Part shown: piece by piece, positions 27,811-37,153 of the stretch
How positions within the stretch are numbered: position 1 is the stretch's first letter
Layout of the letters: every line of letters starts with the position of its first letter
DNA from: Sphingomonas citri
GTDB taxonomy: Bacteria > Pseudomonadota > Alphaproteobacteria > Sphingomonadales > Sphingomonadaceae
NCBI RefSeq assembly: GCF_019429485.1
Contig: NZ_JAHXZN010000008.1
Span: forward strand, 90,747 to 154,746
DNA: 64,000 bases
Direction: 5' to 3'
The notes under the pieces: model-generated
What the model was told of the DNA's origin: nothing
Databases searched by the model: none
The model's input: only the letters and a program-made list of their open reading frames with translations
Position numbers and translations under genes: made by a program

Positions 27811-29118
27811 TCAGGCGGCGGCACGCTCCCAGCGTGCGCCGCACGCGCTCGCGATGTGCGCTGGCAGTTCGGTGAGCGGGAAGGCGACGGCGTCGCCCGC
27901 GGCACGCCCGGTGTCGACGAGATAGCCCTCGCCGTTGTGCTCGCCGTTCTTGATCGCGACGAAGGCCACCGCCTCGCGCAGGCCGCTGATGGTCTCGTTG
28001 CCGCGACGATAGACGAAGTCGGCGGGAATGTCGGCCGACCAGGTCAGCTCGACGAAGAGGCTGTCGCCGCGATTGTCGACGGTGAACAGCGGTTCACCCT
28101 CCTGCGAGGTGATCGAGGATAGCCGCTGCTGCGCCGCCTCTGCCTGCGCGGCGTCGTCACAGAAGACGACGAAGTCGCGCGACATCCGCGGCTCGACCCG
28201 CGCGAATGGCACACCGGCCGCGGTCAGGAAGGCGGCGTGTTCGCGCAGCCGCCAGTACATCGTCAGTTGGCCGTGCGGATCCTGGTGCAGTCCCGTCGCG
28301 AGCATCAGCCGGTGCTGCGGAAAGGCGCGACGGATCTGGCCGACGATGGCGTCGTACAGGGAATAAACGTCGAGCACTGGATCGGCGTCGGGGCTGACGT
28401 ACCAGTCGGGATTGCGCAGCCCGCCCTCGTAAACCGCGGAATTAAAAAGGTAGTGATGTTGAATGTGCGCGCCGGCGTTGAGGAACAGCGAGGCGAAGCC
28501 GGGCCGGTGCGTCCGCACCTCGCGGACGAACACGTCAGCGAGCAGACGATCCAACAACATTGCCTTGCGCCACGACCGTCCGCGCACGGCCGCGGCGACA
28601 TCGGCGACATAGCCGCCATAGTTGCCAGGCAACGCGTTGCTGACCAGACCCGTGAGCAGCCGCAGTGCGGTGCTGGGCGTGATCCGCGCGTCGGCGTTGC
28701 CGTTCACCGCCGCGGCGACGGGGGGATAGAGGCGCGTCAGCCGTTCCCCCGTGATCTTCGACGTCGTCCAAGGATCAGGCATGAAGAAGGCGGCGTCGGT
28801 GCAACGGTTGACCGCGTTCATCGGGCTGATCGCGCCGACGCGGACACCCTGACGCTCGAGCACTTCCCAGATCTGGTCGGGCGAGCGCTCGTCGACGTCG
28901 CCCAGGCGGTAGATGCCATGCTCGGCCAGCGTGAGCCCGGTGTGAGCAGTGACCCACTGGATCCATGGCTCCAACTCCTCGTATCGACGCTCGGACGTGG
29001 TGCGGCACAGGCCGTGGCGCTCGATCAGCCCGGCCAGCACCGAGAGCTGCCCCCTCGCGGCGTAGCGCTGGACCTGCTCGAAATTGATCTCGTTGAGTTC
29101 CAGGAGGAGAACGCTCAT
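27811..29118 (-). CDS. Alkaline-phosphatase-superfamily-like protein
   Basis: The 435-residue protein opens with MSVLLLELNEINFEQVQRYA and contains PWIQWVTAHTGLTLAEHGIY and the late string LMLATGLHQDP. This layout resembles alkaline-phosphatase/phosphodiesterase-superfamily proteins found in polysaccharide clusters. The classical metal ligands (D-x-G-D, T/S nucleophile, D-H) are not all obvious; here the first strand has ELNEIN instead of D-x-x-D. It has no signal peptide and so would be cytoplasmic. It is the only minus-strand gene inside the plus-strand assembly block and converges on the beta-helix gene (39-bp gap). It could transfer or remove phosphate-linked groups, but this is a fold-level guess. 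Confidence 0.55.
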   Translation of the reverse strand: MSVLLLELNEINFEQVQRYAARGQLSVLAGLIERHGLCRTTSERRYEELEPWIQWVTAHTGLTLAEHGIYRLGDVDERSPDQIWEVLERQGVRVGAISPMNAVNRCTDAAFFMPDPWTTSKITGERLTRLYPPVAAAVNGNADARITPSTALRLLTGLVSNALPGNYGGYVADVAAAVRGRSWRKAMLLDRLLADVFVREVRTHRPGFASLFLNAGAHIQHHYLFNSAVYEGGLRNPDWYVSPDADPVLDVYSLYDAIVGQIRRAFPQHRLMLATGLHQDPHGQLTMYWRLREHAAFLTAAGVPFARVEPRMSRDFVVFCDDAAQAEAAQQRLSSITSQEGEPLFTVDNRGDSLFVELTWSADIPADFVYRRGNETISGLREAVAFVAIKNGEHNGEGYLVDTGRAAGDAVAFPLTELPAHIASACGARWERAAA

Positions 29119-29285
29119 GCCGTCCGCTTAGCCGAATCGCCCCGCCAGCTCAATCGCGATACGCCGGCCTCTTGGCGCCGACGGGCGTGGCCGATAGGGA
29201 GCGTCGCGAGCGCGCAAACTGGCCGCGCTGACCCGCCGGTGCGTCACATCAACGACGTCTCGGGCGATCGGAGGCAAATGACACG

Positions 29286-30386
29286 ATGGTTGGTAAACGC
29301 GTGACGCCGCGGGTGGCGATCGTCGGCACGGTCGGCTTGCCCGCTGCATATAGCGGCTTCGAAACCTTGGCAGAGCATCTCGTTAGGTACAACGAGCGCG
29401 AGGGGTCGCCGCTCGCGCTCACGGTCTATTGCAGCGCCCGTCACTTCGCCGAGCGGCCGCCGGTCTATCACGGTGCCGCGATGCGCTACGTCAACCTGGA
29501 CGCTAACAACGCGTCCAGCCTGATCTACGACGCGGTGAGCATGGCGGCGGCACTCCGCGAAGGCGTCGACACGATCCTGCTGCTGGGCGTTTCCGGTGCG
29601 TGGGCGGTACCGTTTGTGCGCCTTCTTACCCGCGCACGAGTGGTGACCAACATAGACGGAATCGAGTGGAAGCGCGAGAAGTGGCGGGGCGCGGCCAAGT
29701 TGATCCTGCACGCCTCGGAGTGGATCGCGGCGCGTTTCTCCCACGCCGTGATCGCCGACAACGGCGCGATCGTCGAGCACGTGCGGCAGTCCTACGGTCG
29801 AGACAGCGTGTTGATCGCTTACGGGGGTGATCACGCGTTGGCGCCCGCCCCGGCCCCTTATCCGGGGCTGCCCGAGCATTACGCGCTGGCGCTGTGCCGG
29901 ATCGAGCCCGAGAACAATGTCAGCATGATCCTCGAGGCATTCGCCACCGATCCCGCCCTCCCGCTGGTCTTCATCGGGAACTGGGATCGCAGCGCGTTCG
30001 GCCGCGAACTCAAGCAGCGCTACGCCGCGTCCCCCCATATACGCATCGTCGACCCGGTCTATGACCTGGCGACGTTGCACACGATCCGCGCCGGCAGCTC
30101 GTTATACGTCCACGGCCACTCCGCCGGAGGCACCAATCCCTCGCTCGTCGAGATGATGCACTTCGGTCGGCCCATCCTGGCTTTCGACTGTGTATTCAAC
30201 CGTCAATCGACCGAGGATGCCGCGTTATTCTTCAATGACGCCGGGTCGCTGCAGCACCTGGTAGCGGCGACCGTCGCCATCGGCGGCGCCGAGCAGGGGC
30301 AACGCATGGCCGCGATCGCGCGCGCTCGCTACACCTGGAGCCAGATAGGAGCGGCCTATGTGCGGCTGCTCACCGATCGTGGGTGA
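29286..30386 (+). CDS. DUF1972 / GT4-type glycosyltransferase (rhamnosyltransferase-like)
   Basis: The 366-residue protein has an N-terminal DUF1972 domain (AIVGTVGLPAAYSGFETLAE, a Gly-rich donor-side loop) and NIDGIEWKREKWRGAAKLIL, the motif characteristic of this family. A GT-B C-terminal domain includes ALCRIEPENNVSMILEAFA and HGHSAGGTNPSLVEMMHFG, where the E-x7-E region binds the nucleotide sugar. Characterised relatives such as streptococcal WchF/Cps2T are rhamnosyltransferases, fitting the rml genes immediately downstream. Its 167-bp upstream gap faces the divergent phosphatase-like gene, so its promoter lies there. Confidence 0.88.
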   Translation: MVGKRVTPRVAIVGTVGLPAAYSGFETLAEHLVRYNEREGSPLALTVYCSARHFAERPPVYHGAAMRYVNLDANNASSLIYDAVSMAAALREGVDTILLLGVSGAWAVPFVRLLTRARVVTNIDGIEWKREKWRGAAKLILHASEWIAARFSHAVIADNGAIVEHVRQSYGRDSVLIAYGGDHALAPAPAPYPGLPEHYALALCRIEPENNVSMILEAFATDPALPLVFIGNWDRSAFGRELKQRYAASPHIRIVDPVYDLATLHTIRAGSSLYVHGHSAGGTNPSLVEMMHFGRPILAFDCVFNRQSTEDAALFFNDAGSLQHLVAATVAIGGAEQGQRMAAIARARYTWSQIGAAYVRLLTDRG

Positions 30387-30443
30387 GTGAGGCAAAACGA
30401 AGCTTATGGACGCGTCGCAGCTCCCCGGTTACCAGCTCCCCTT

Positions 30444-31010
30444 ATGAGTGACGCGCCCGTCCGCCTCCTTCCGCCGCGCCGCTTCGGCGACGCGCGCGGC
30501 TGGTTCACCGAGACCTACAATCGCGACACCTTCGCCGCGCTCGGCATCGGCTGCACCTTCGTGCAGGACAATCACTCGCTCTCCGTGCCGGCCTATACCC
30601 TGCGCGGGCTGCACTTCCAGACGCCGCCGCGGGCGCAGGACAAGCTGGTGCGCTGCGTGCGCGGGCGCATCTTCGACGTGGCGGTCGACCTGCGCCGCGG
30701 CTCGCCGAGCTACGGCCAGTGGGTCGGCGCCGAGCTCAGCGCGGCCAACGGCGACCAGCTCTTCATCCCGGTCGGCTTCGCGCACGGCTTCGTCACGCTC
30801 GAGCCCGAGTGCGAGGTTGTCTACAAATGCTCGGACACCTACGCGCCCGAGCAGGACGGCGGCATCGCTTGGGACAGCGCCGGCATCGACTGGCCGATCC
30901 CCGCCGGGATCGTCCCCGAGCTGAGCGCCAAGGATCGGGCGCAGCCGACGCTCGCCGCCTTCGACAGCCCCTTCGACTATGACGGCCGTCCGCTGACGCC
31001 GCTCGCCTGA
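30444..31010 (+). CDS. rfbC: dTDP-4-dehydrorhamnose 3,5-epimerase
   Basis: ATG 30444 is used; the frame back to 30387 adds unrelated residues. The 188-residue cupin has the RmlC strings RRFGDARGWFTETYN, FVQDNHSLS, LRGLHFQTPPRAQDKLVRC with the catalytic His, VDLRRGSPSYGQW, and LFIPVGFAHGFVTLE with the second His and general acid region. It epimerises C3 and C5 of dTDP-4-keto-6-deoxyglucose, the second-to-last committed step of dTDP-L-rhamnose synthesis. First of the rmlC-B-D-A block; 10 bp separates it from rmlB. Confidence 0.96.
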   Translation: MSDAPVRLLPPRRFGDARGWFTETYNRDTFAALGIGCTFVQDNHSLSVPAYTLRGLHFQTPPRAQDKLVRCVRGRIFDVAVDLRRGSPSYGQWVGAELSAANGDQLFIPVGFAHGFVTLEPECEVVYKCSDTYAPEQDGGIAWDSAGIDWPIPAGIVPELSAKDRAQPTLAAFDSPFDYDGRPLTPLA

Positions 31011-31020
31011 GGACCGTTCC

Positions 31021-32070
31021 ATGCGCATCTTCGTCACCGGCGGCGCCGGCTTCATCGGCTCGGCGCTGGTCCGCCATCTGATCGACGACACCGAGCACAA
31101 GGTGCTCAACTTCGACAAGCTCACCTACGCCGGCACGCTGTCGACGATCGAGCGCGTCGCCGGCTCGAACCGCTATCGCTTCGTCCAGGGCGACATCTGC
31201 GACGCGGCGGCGGTGCGCGCCGCGATCGCCGAGTTCCGCCCCGAGGTGATCACCCATCTCGCCGCCGAGAGCCACGTCGACCGCTCGATCGACGGCCCGG
31301 GCGCGTTCGTCCAGACCAACGTGGTCGGCACCTACACTATGCTGGCGGAGGCGCGCGCGCATTGGCTTGCGCTGGACGAGGCGGCGCGCACCGCCTTCCG
31401 CTTCCACCATATCTCGACCGACGAGGTCTACGGCTCGCTTGGCGCCGAGGGGCTGTTTACCGAGGACACGCCCTATGACCCGCGCTCGCCCTATTCGGCG
31501 AGCAAGGCGGCGTCGGACCATCTCGTCAGCGCCTGGGGGCATACCTATGGCCTGCCCGTGCTGATCACCAACTGCTCGAACAATTACGGACCCTATCACT
31601 TCCCGGAGAAGCTGATCCCGCTGATGATCGTCAAGGCGCTCGGCGGCGAGCCGCTGCCGGTCTATGGCGCGGGCGACCAGGTGCGCGACTGGCTCTACGT
31701 CGAGGATCACGTGCGCGCGCTGCGCGCGGTGTTCGAGCGCGGGCAGGTCGGCCGCACCTACAATGTCGGCGGCCACAACGAGAAGCAGAACATCGAGGTG
31801 GTGCGGACCGTCTGCGCGATCCTCGACCGGCTGCGCCCGCGCGCCGACGGCGCCAGCTATGCCGCGCAGATCACCTCGGTGGCGGATCGCCCCGGCCACG
31901 ACAAGCGCTACGCGATCGACGCGACGCGGATCGGCGACGAGCTCGGCTGGCAGCCGCGTGAGACGTTCGAGAGCGGCATCGAGAAGACCGTCCGCTGGTA
32001 TCTCGACAACGAGGCCTGGTGGCGCCCGCTCGTCGCGACGAAGGCGGCCGAGCGGCGCGGCGCGGCGTGA
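31021..32070 (+). CDS. rfbB: dTDP-glucose 4,6-dehydratase
   Basis: The 349-residue extended SDR has the Rossmann motif TGGAGFIGSALVRHL at residue 6, DKLTYAGTL after strand 2, LAAESHVDRSIDGP, the catalytic STDEVYG and Y-x3-K in YSASKAASDH, and NNYGPYHFPEKLIPLMI. These are the full RmlB signature. It converts dTDP-glucose to dTDP-4-keto-6-deoxyglucose with bound NAD. Its stop overlaps the GTG of rmlD by 4 bp. Confidence 0.97.
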   Translation: MRIFVTGGAGFIGSALVRHLIDDTEHKVLNFDKLTYAGTLSTIERVAGSNRYRFVQGDICDAAAVRAAIAEFRPEVITHLAAESHVDRSIDGPGAFVQTNVVGTYTMLAEARAHWLALDEAARTAFRFHHISTDEVYGSLGAEGLFTEDTPYDPRSPYSASKAASDHLVSAWGHTYGLPVLITNCSNNYGPYHFPEKLIPLMIVKALGGEPLPVYGAGDQVRDWLYVEDHVRALRAVFERGQVGRTYNVGGHNEKQNIEVVRTVCAILDRLRPRADGASYAAQITSVADRPGHDKRYAIDATRIGDELGWQPRETFESGIEKTVRWYLDNEAWWRPLVATKAAERRGAA

Positions 32071-32957
32071 CGCGCGCGGTCCTCGTCACCGGCGCGGCCG
32101 GCCAGCTCGGCGAGGCGCTGCGCCGGGCGGCCTGGCCGGAGGGCTTCGCCGCGGTGGCGCTCGACCGCGCCGCGCTCGATCTCGCCGACCTCAACGCGAT
32201 CGCGGGCGCGGTAGCCGGGCGACGCTGGGCGGCGGTGATCAACGCCGCGGCCTATACCGCGGTGGACAAGGCCGAGAGCGACCAGGTCGCCGCCTGGCAG
32301 GTCAACGCGCTCGCCCCCGCCGCGCTCGCCGCCGCCTGCGCGAGTGCCGCGGTGCCGCTGGTGCAGGTGTCGACCGATTACATCTTCCCCGGCGACCGCG
32401 ACGGCGCCTGGGAGGTGGACGACGCGGCCGCCCCGCTCGGCGTCTACGGCGCGTCCAAGCTCGGCGGTGAGCTGGCGGTGCGCACCAGCGGCGCGCGCCA
32501 CGTTATCGTCCGCACCGCCTGGGTGATGTCGGCGCGCGGGCACAATTTTGTCCGGACGATGCTGCGGCTCGCGGCCGAGCGCGACACGCTGCGCGTCGTC
32601 GCCGACCAGCGCGGCAGCCCGACCGCCGCGGCCGACCTCGCCGCGGCGCTGGTGCGGATCGCGGTGCGGCTTGCCGACGACGCGACGGCGCCGACCGGGA
32701 CCTTCCACTTCAGCAACGCCGGCGCGACCAGCTGGGCGGGCTTCGCCGAGGAAATCTTCCGCCAGTCGGCGCGGCGCGGCGGGCCCAGCGCGGCGGTGAC
32801 GCCGATCGCCACCTCCGATTATCCCACGCCCGCGCGCCGTCCCGCCAACTCGCTGCTCGGCCTCGGCGCGATCGGCGCGGCCTATGGCATCCACCCGCGT
32901 CGCTGGGAGGCGGCGCTGGGCGACATCCTCGACGAACTGATCGGAGCACCGAAGTGA
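32067..32957 (+). CDS. rfbD: dTDP-4-dehydrorhamnose reductase
   Basis: GTG 32067 forms the GTGA overlap with rmlB. The frame back to 32019 is not used because the Rossmann start (VLVTGAAGQLGEALRRA) follows at residue 5. The 296-residue enzyme keeps VINAAAYTAVDKAESD, STDYIFPGDRDGAWEV, Y-x3-K in YGASKLGGE and RTAWVMSARGHNFV, all RmlD motifs. It makes dTDP-L-rhamnose, the donor for the rhamnosyltransferase candidates in the locus. It overlaps rmlA by 4 bp. Confidence 0.97.
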   Translation: MTRAVLVTGAAGQLGEALRRAAWPEGFAAVALDRAALDLADLNAIAGAVAGRRWAAVINAAAYTAVDKAESDQVAAWQVNALAPAALAAACASAAVPLVQVSTDYIFPGDRDGAWEVDDAAAPLGVYGASKLGGELAVRTSGARHVIVRTAWVMSARGHNFVRTMLRLAAERDTLRVVADQRGSPTAAADLAAALVRIAVRLADDATAPTGTFHFSNAGATSWAGFAEEIFRQSARRGGPSAAVTPIATSDYPTPARRPANSLLGLGAIGAAYGIHPRRWEAALGDILDELIGAPK

Positions 32958-33838
32958 AAGGCATCATCCTCGCCGGCGGGTCGGGCACGCGGCTCCACCC
33001 GGCGACGCTCGCGGTCAACAAGCAGCTGCTGCCGGTCTATGACAAGCCGATGATCTATTACCCGCTGTCGGTGCTGATGCTGGCGGGTATCCGCGACATC
33101 CTGATCATCTCCAGCCCCGAGTACCTCGGCAACTACCAGCGGCTGTTCGGCGACGGTGCGGCGCTGGGGCTGCGCATCGCTTACGCCGAGCAGCCGCGAC
33201 CCGAGGGGCTGGCGCAGGCCTTCACCATCGGCGCCGACTTCATCGGCGACGACGCCGTCGCGCTGGTGCTCGGCGACAACATCTTCTTCGGCGCGCATCT
33301 CACCGAGCTGCTCGCGCGCGCGGTGGCGCGGCCGCACGGCGCCACCGTCTTCAGCTACCGCGTCGAGGATCCCGAGCGCTACGGCGTGGTCGAGCTCGGC
33401 GCGGACGCGCGCGCCATCAGCCTAGAGGAGAAGCCCGCCGTGCCGAAGTCGAATTGCGCGGTGACCGGGCTCTACTTCTACGACAACCGCGTCGTCGGCT
33501 ATGCCCGCGACCTCGAACCCTCGGCGCGCGGCGAGCTGGAGATCACCGATCTCAACCGGCTGTACATGGAGGCGGGCGAGCTCCACGTCGAGCAGATGGG
33601 GCGCGGCTACGCCTGGCTCGACACCGGCACGCACGACAGCCTGCTCGAGGCGTCGGAGTTCGTCCGCACGCTCCAGCACCGCCAGGGCATCCAGATCGCC
33701 TGTCTCGAGGAGATCGCGTTCGAGATGGGCTTCATCTCCGCCGACCAGGCGCGCGCCGCGGGCGAACGCTTCGCCAAGACGGCGTACGGGCGCGCGATCC
33801 TCCGGGCGGTCGACGCCGCGCCGAACGCTACCGTCTAA
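32954..33838 (+). CDS. rfbA: Glucose-1-phosphate thymidylyltransferase
   Basis: The 294-residue nucleotidyltransferase starts at GTG 32954 with MKGIILAGGSGTRLHPATLA, the nucleotide-binding loop, then QLLPVYDKPMIYYPLSVL, LVLGDNIFFG (metal-binding Asp), LEEKP and YAWLDTGTHDSLLEAS, which is complete for RmlA. It activates glucose 1-phosphate with dTTP and is usually feedback-inhibited by dTDP-rhamnose. It is last in the rml block; its TAA overlaps the stop of the convergent ATPase gene (33835-33838), so the two transcripts meet end to end. Confidence 0.97.
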   Translation: MKGIILAGGSGTRLHPATLAVNKQLLPVYDKPMIYYPLSVLMLAGIRDILIISSPEYLGNYQRLFGDGAALGLRIAYAEQPRPEGLAQAFTIGADFIGDDAVALVLGDNIFFGAHLTELLARAVARPHGATVFSYRVEDPERYGVVELGADARAISLEEKPAVPKSNCAVTGLYFYDNRVVGYARDLEPSARGELEITDLNRLYMEAGELHVEQMGRGYAWLDTGTHDSLLEASEFVRTLQHRQGIQIACLEEIAFEMGFISADQARAAGERFAKTAYGRAILRAVDAAPNATV

Positions 33839-35016
33839 CCCCCTTCCCCCGGCATTACGCGGCGCATGAACTGATCGAACAGCGGCACCGTGAAGGCGGT
33901 GTCGCCGTGCGCCGGACTGTAGAGCATGCCCTTGGCGATCAGGCTGTTGCGGGTCGGCGCCACCGAGGAGACCTTGACCCCGAGCGCCTCCGCCACGTCG
34001 CCCGAGCGGTGCGGCCCCGGCCCCAGGGTCGCCATCGCGCGCAGGTAGCGTTTCTCCGCCGGGGTGAGCCGGTCGAAGCGGACGCGGAAGAAGCTGGCAT
34101 CCAGCTCGGCCAGCGCCGCCGCGCGCGCCGCGGCGACGTCGGCCGCGGTGATCGGAGACGCCTCGGCCGCGTCCCAGCTGTGCTTGCCCCATTCCTGCAG
34201 GAAATAGGGATAGCCCTGCGTGTCGGCGACGATCGCGGCTACCGCCTCGAGCCGGATCGTCTCCTCCTCGCGCTCGATCGGCAGCCGGATCGCGTCGGCC
34301 GCGGCCGTGCCGTCGAGCGGGCCGAGCGCGACGAACTCGAACAAGCGCTCGGCATAGGATTTGGCGCGCCCCATCTGACCAAGCAGCTGCGGCAGCCCCG
34401 CCCCCACCAGCGTCACCGGCAGGCGCTTCTGGTTGGCGCGGTGAAGCGCGCTGATCAGCGCGGCGAGCTGGTCCTCGGCGACATATTGCAGCTCATCGAC
34501 GATCAGCACCAAAGCGCTGTCGCGCTCGCGGGCCGCCTCGCCCACCGCCACCACCAGGTCGGCAAGGTCGAGATCGAGGTCGCCCGAATCGGCCAGGCCG
34601 GGCTCGGGTTCGAGATCGAGCGCGACCTCGAAGTCGCTGTACTTCACCTTGAGCTTGGCGAAGCCGGCGAGCGCGCGCAGCGCGCGCCGCACCCCCTCCC
34701 CTGCCCGGGCACCGCGATCGAGCCGCAGCAGCCCCGCGCGCAGCGACGGCGCCAGCAGCGCGGGGAGCGAGCGCTGCTCGGGCGCCTCGATCGTCACCGC
34801 CAGCATGCGCTCGGCCTCGACCGCGTCGCGCACCGCACCGAGCAGCACCGTCTTGCCGACGCCGCGTAGCCCGTAGAAGATCGTCGAGCGCGCCGGCCGC
34901 CCGGCGCGGATGCGGTCGAGCGCGACGAGGCTGCGCTCGAGCAGCGGCTCGCGCCCGGCGAGCTCGGGCGGCGGCGTGCCGGCGCCGGGGGCGAAGGGAT
35001 TGCGACGCGGGTCCAT
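33835..35016 (-). CDS. Orphan AAA+ ATP-binding protein (AAA_16/archaeal-ATPase type)
   Basis: The 393-residue protein begins with PFAPGAGTPPPELAGREPLL, the entry motif of STAND-like AAA_16 ATPases. Walker A is FYGLRGVGKTVLL near 47, Walker B is ALVLIVDELQYV near 170, and a sensor-like VTLVGAGLPQL follows. The C-terminal ~100 residues form a winged-helix-like domain (LTPAEKRYLRAMATLG, VAEALGVKVSSVAPTRNSLI). It may be a DNA- or regulator-binding switch. It faces the rml genes tail to tail and has no co-directional partner. Relatives are common in Actinobacteria and Proteobacteria with no assigned role. Confidence 0.8.
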   Translation of the reverse strand: MDPRRNPFAPGAGTPPPELAGREPLLERSLVALDRIRAGRPARSTIFYGLRGVGKTVLLGAVRDAVEAERMLAVTIEAPEQRSLPALLAPSLRAGLLRLDRGARAGEGVRRALRALAGFAKLKVKYSDFEVALDLEPEPGLADSGDLDLDLADLVVAVGEAARERDSALVLIVDELQYVAEDQLAALISALHRANQKRLPVTLVGAGLPQLLGQMGRAKSYAERLFEFVALGPLDGTAAADAIRLPIEREEETIRLEAVAAIVADTQGYPYFLQEWGKHSWDAAEASPITAADVAAARAAALAELDASFFRVRFDRLTPAEKRYLRAMATLGPGPHRSGDVAEALGVKVSSVAPTRNSLIAKGMLYSPAHGDTAFTVPLFDQFMRRVMPGEGG

Positions 35017-35897
35017 AGCGATGTTATGGCGAATTAGCGTAATCTCGTAAACCCGGGTAAGCTTGCTTGAGGTGGCTTTGGCGCTGGCAATCCACCTAGC
35101 CTAATCCTTCCCCTAACGTTGGAACGTAGATCAAGGTAGATTTCTCGTGTGCACTCTGATTGATTGCTGAGCAGAGTTCATTAGCGTTGTGCGACGCGTT
35201 GGCGACAAACGCCTGCGAGCCGACGCATAACCGAGCCCTTCTACGGACAACGTGCGTTCCCGAAGTATCGACCAGCCTCGCCGCACTGATGCTGGAGCTG
35301 GGGCAGAGGCGTCATTAGATTGGCATCCACGGTACTAAGCGATCCAAGCCCGGCAAAGCGCGCTTAGATTGAGCCTGACTATCGATACATCGGGAACGGA
35401 TCCGTGTACCCCCGGTCGGCCCTTGGCGAAAAGGAGAGGCCGTTGGCACGCAAGGTAGACGACGGCGTGTGCGGCACACACTCCCCAGCGCCCTCTCTCA
35501 ATCGTGCGTCGCGAAACCCATCTAAGTTGCACTAAATAACTAATCATAGGGCGCTACATTAGGAGATAGAAAAGACCATCTAGGTTGCTACTACGCGCCG
35601 AAAGCTTCGCCGCTCGGCATGCTGCTTCGCAGCACCGCCGTTCGTTCATCCGCAACGTCACGGCACGACTGCCATCTCGGCTTTCAAGGCGAAGGGTTTC
35701 ATGTGCGCGTAGATCCTGACAGATCTGTAAACCTAAAGCCACCGTAGTGGATTAGGCTCGCGCCGTCTGTCTCCAAGAAGGTCTACCAAGTGCTTATAAC
35801 TCGATTAGCACATTTATGTTATAGACGATTGCGGTATCTCACAGATTTGCCGCAAAATGCGCGCTCGCTCCGAAACGACAGCTTGATCTTGTGTGCG
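35017..35897. other. Gene-poor intergenic stretch
   Basis: About 880 bp with lower GC than either flank and no frame with coding character. The short minus-strand frames at 35335-35547 and 35554-35742 have no recognisable motif. The promoter of the AAA ATPase should lie at its left edge. It marks the change from the EPS locus to mobile-element DNA. Confidence 0.5.
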
Positions 35898-36136
35898 CGG
35901 GTTTGAACACTATTCTCTCCTGCACGCTTGAAGAACGGCCTTTCTACGTAAATCCGCCTCAAAGCGGAAGGGCGTAATCCATTTTCGGCAGGCGCTCAAG
36001 CCCACTCCCCTGCCTGCTGAACGAATGGCCGGCTTCGTTGATTGTACGCCCGAAAGCGTTGGGGTGGACGCCCCCTGACGGCATCGATGTGCCAGAAGTG
36101 GAGGTGTTGAAGCACCACTGCAGGAGGCGTCCGAGA

Positions 36137-37153
36137 GTGAGGTTAGCACAGTCGGCATCGATCTGGCGAAGTCGGTTTCAGGTCCACGGCGCGGATGCGA
36201 GCGGCGGGGTCGTGTTCCGCAAGAAACTACGACGAGATCAGGTACTGCCGTTCTTCTCGGGCTTGCCGCGGTGCGTGGTGGCTACGGAGGCGTGCGCGAG
36301 TGCGCATTACTGGGCGCGTGAGCTCGCTGCGATTGGGCACGACACTAGGCTGATTCCGCCGGCGTACGTGAAGCCGTTCGTCAAGCGGCAGAAGAACGAC
36401 ATGGCCGATGCGGAGGCGATCTGTGAGGCCGCGCAGCGACCGACGACGCGGTTTGTTCAAGGTAAGAGCGCTGAAGCACAGGCTTCGGCGGTCGTGTTCC
36501 GAACACGCGACCTGCTCGTGCGCCAGCGAACACAGCTGATCAACGCCCTGCGCGGGCACCTCAACGAGTTCGGCTACGTTGTTCGTCAGGGTGTTGGGCA
36601 CGTTGGCAAGCTCGTCGAGATCGTCGCTGACCCGTCGTCCGATGTGCCGGCCGAGGCGCGGCCAGTACTGGCCGTCATCTCGCAGAGCTCGCAGGCACTA
36701 CAGGCGCAGATCGCCCTTCTCGACCGTGAGATCGCTGGCCGAGCTAAGGCGGATCCGGTGGCGAAGCGGCTGATGACGATCCCCGGTGTCGGCCCTGTGA
36801 CCGAGACCGCGCTGGTGGCGCTAGCGCCGGCCGCCAGCACCTTCCGCCGGGGACGCGACTTCGCAGCCTAGCTCGGCCTCGTACCGCGCCAGCACTCAAG
36901 CGGCGGCAAGGAACGGCTAGGCCGAACGACCAAGATGGGCGAGCGCAGCCTGCGACGGCTGCTGATCCTGGGGGCAAGTTCCGCAACAAAGGTCGCGGCG
37001 CGCAAGCCCGATAAGGCCAGTGCGTGGTTAGCCGGCATGCTCGCGCGCAAGCCGCGCATGCTGGTCACCGTCGCGTTCGCGAACAAGATGGCACGGATTG
37101 TCTGGGCGCTGATGGCGCACGGCGGTACCTACAGAGCTCCGGCCGCGGCGTGA
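36137..37153 (+). pseudogene. IS110-family DEDD transposase/recombinase, inactivated
   Basis: An IS110 transposase reads through two lesions. The conserved N-terminal STVGIDLAKSV (first catalytic Asp) is in one frame until about 36175. The continuation FQVHGADASGG is in another, so a base is missing near 36174-36180. The main frame then carries CVVATEACASAHYWARELA and RQKNDMADAEAICEA (Glu and paired Asp of the RuvC-like domain) and RLMTIPGVGPVTE. At 36869-36871 an in-frame TAG replaces the usual Trp of FAA-W-LGLVPRQHSSGG. The C-terminal Tnp_20 part with RQHSSGGKERLG continues open to TGA 37151-37153. GTG 36137 (after AGGAGG) is only nominally a start. Confidence 0.88.

Noticed and set aside
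35335..35742. Two short minus-strand frames (70 and 62 codons)
   Set aside because: No ribosome-binding site, poor codon bias and no recognisable motif in an otherwise non-coding stretch.
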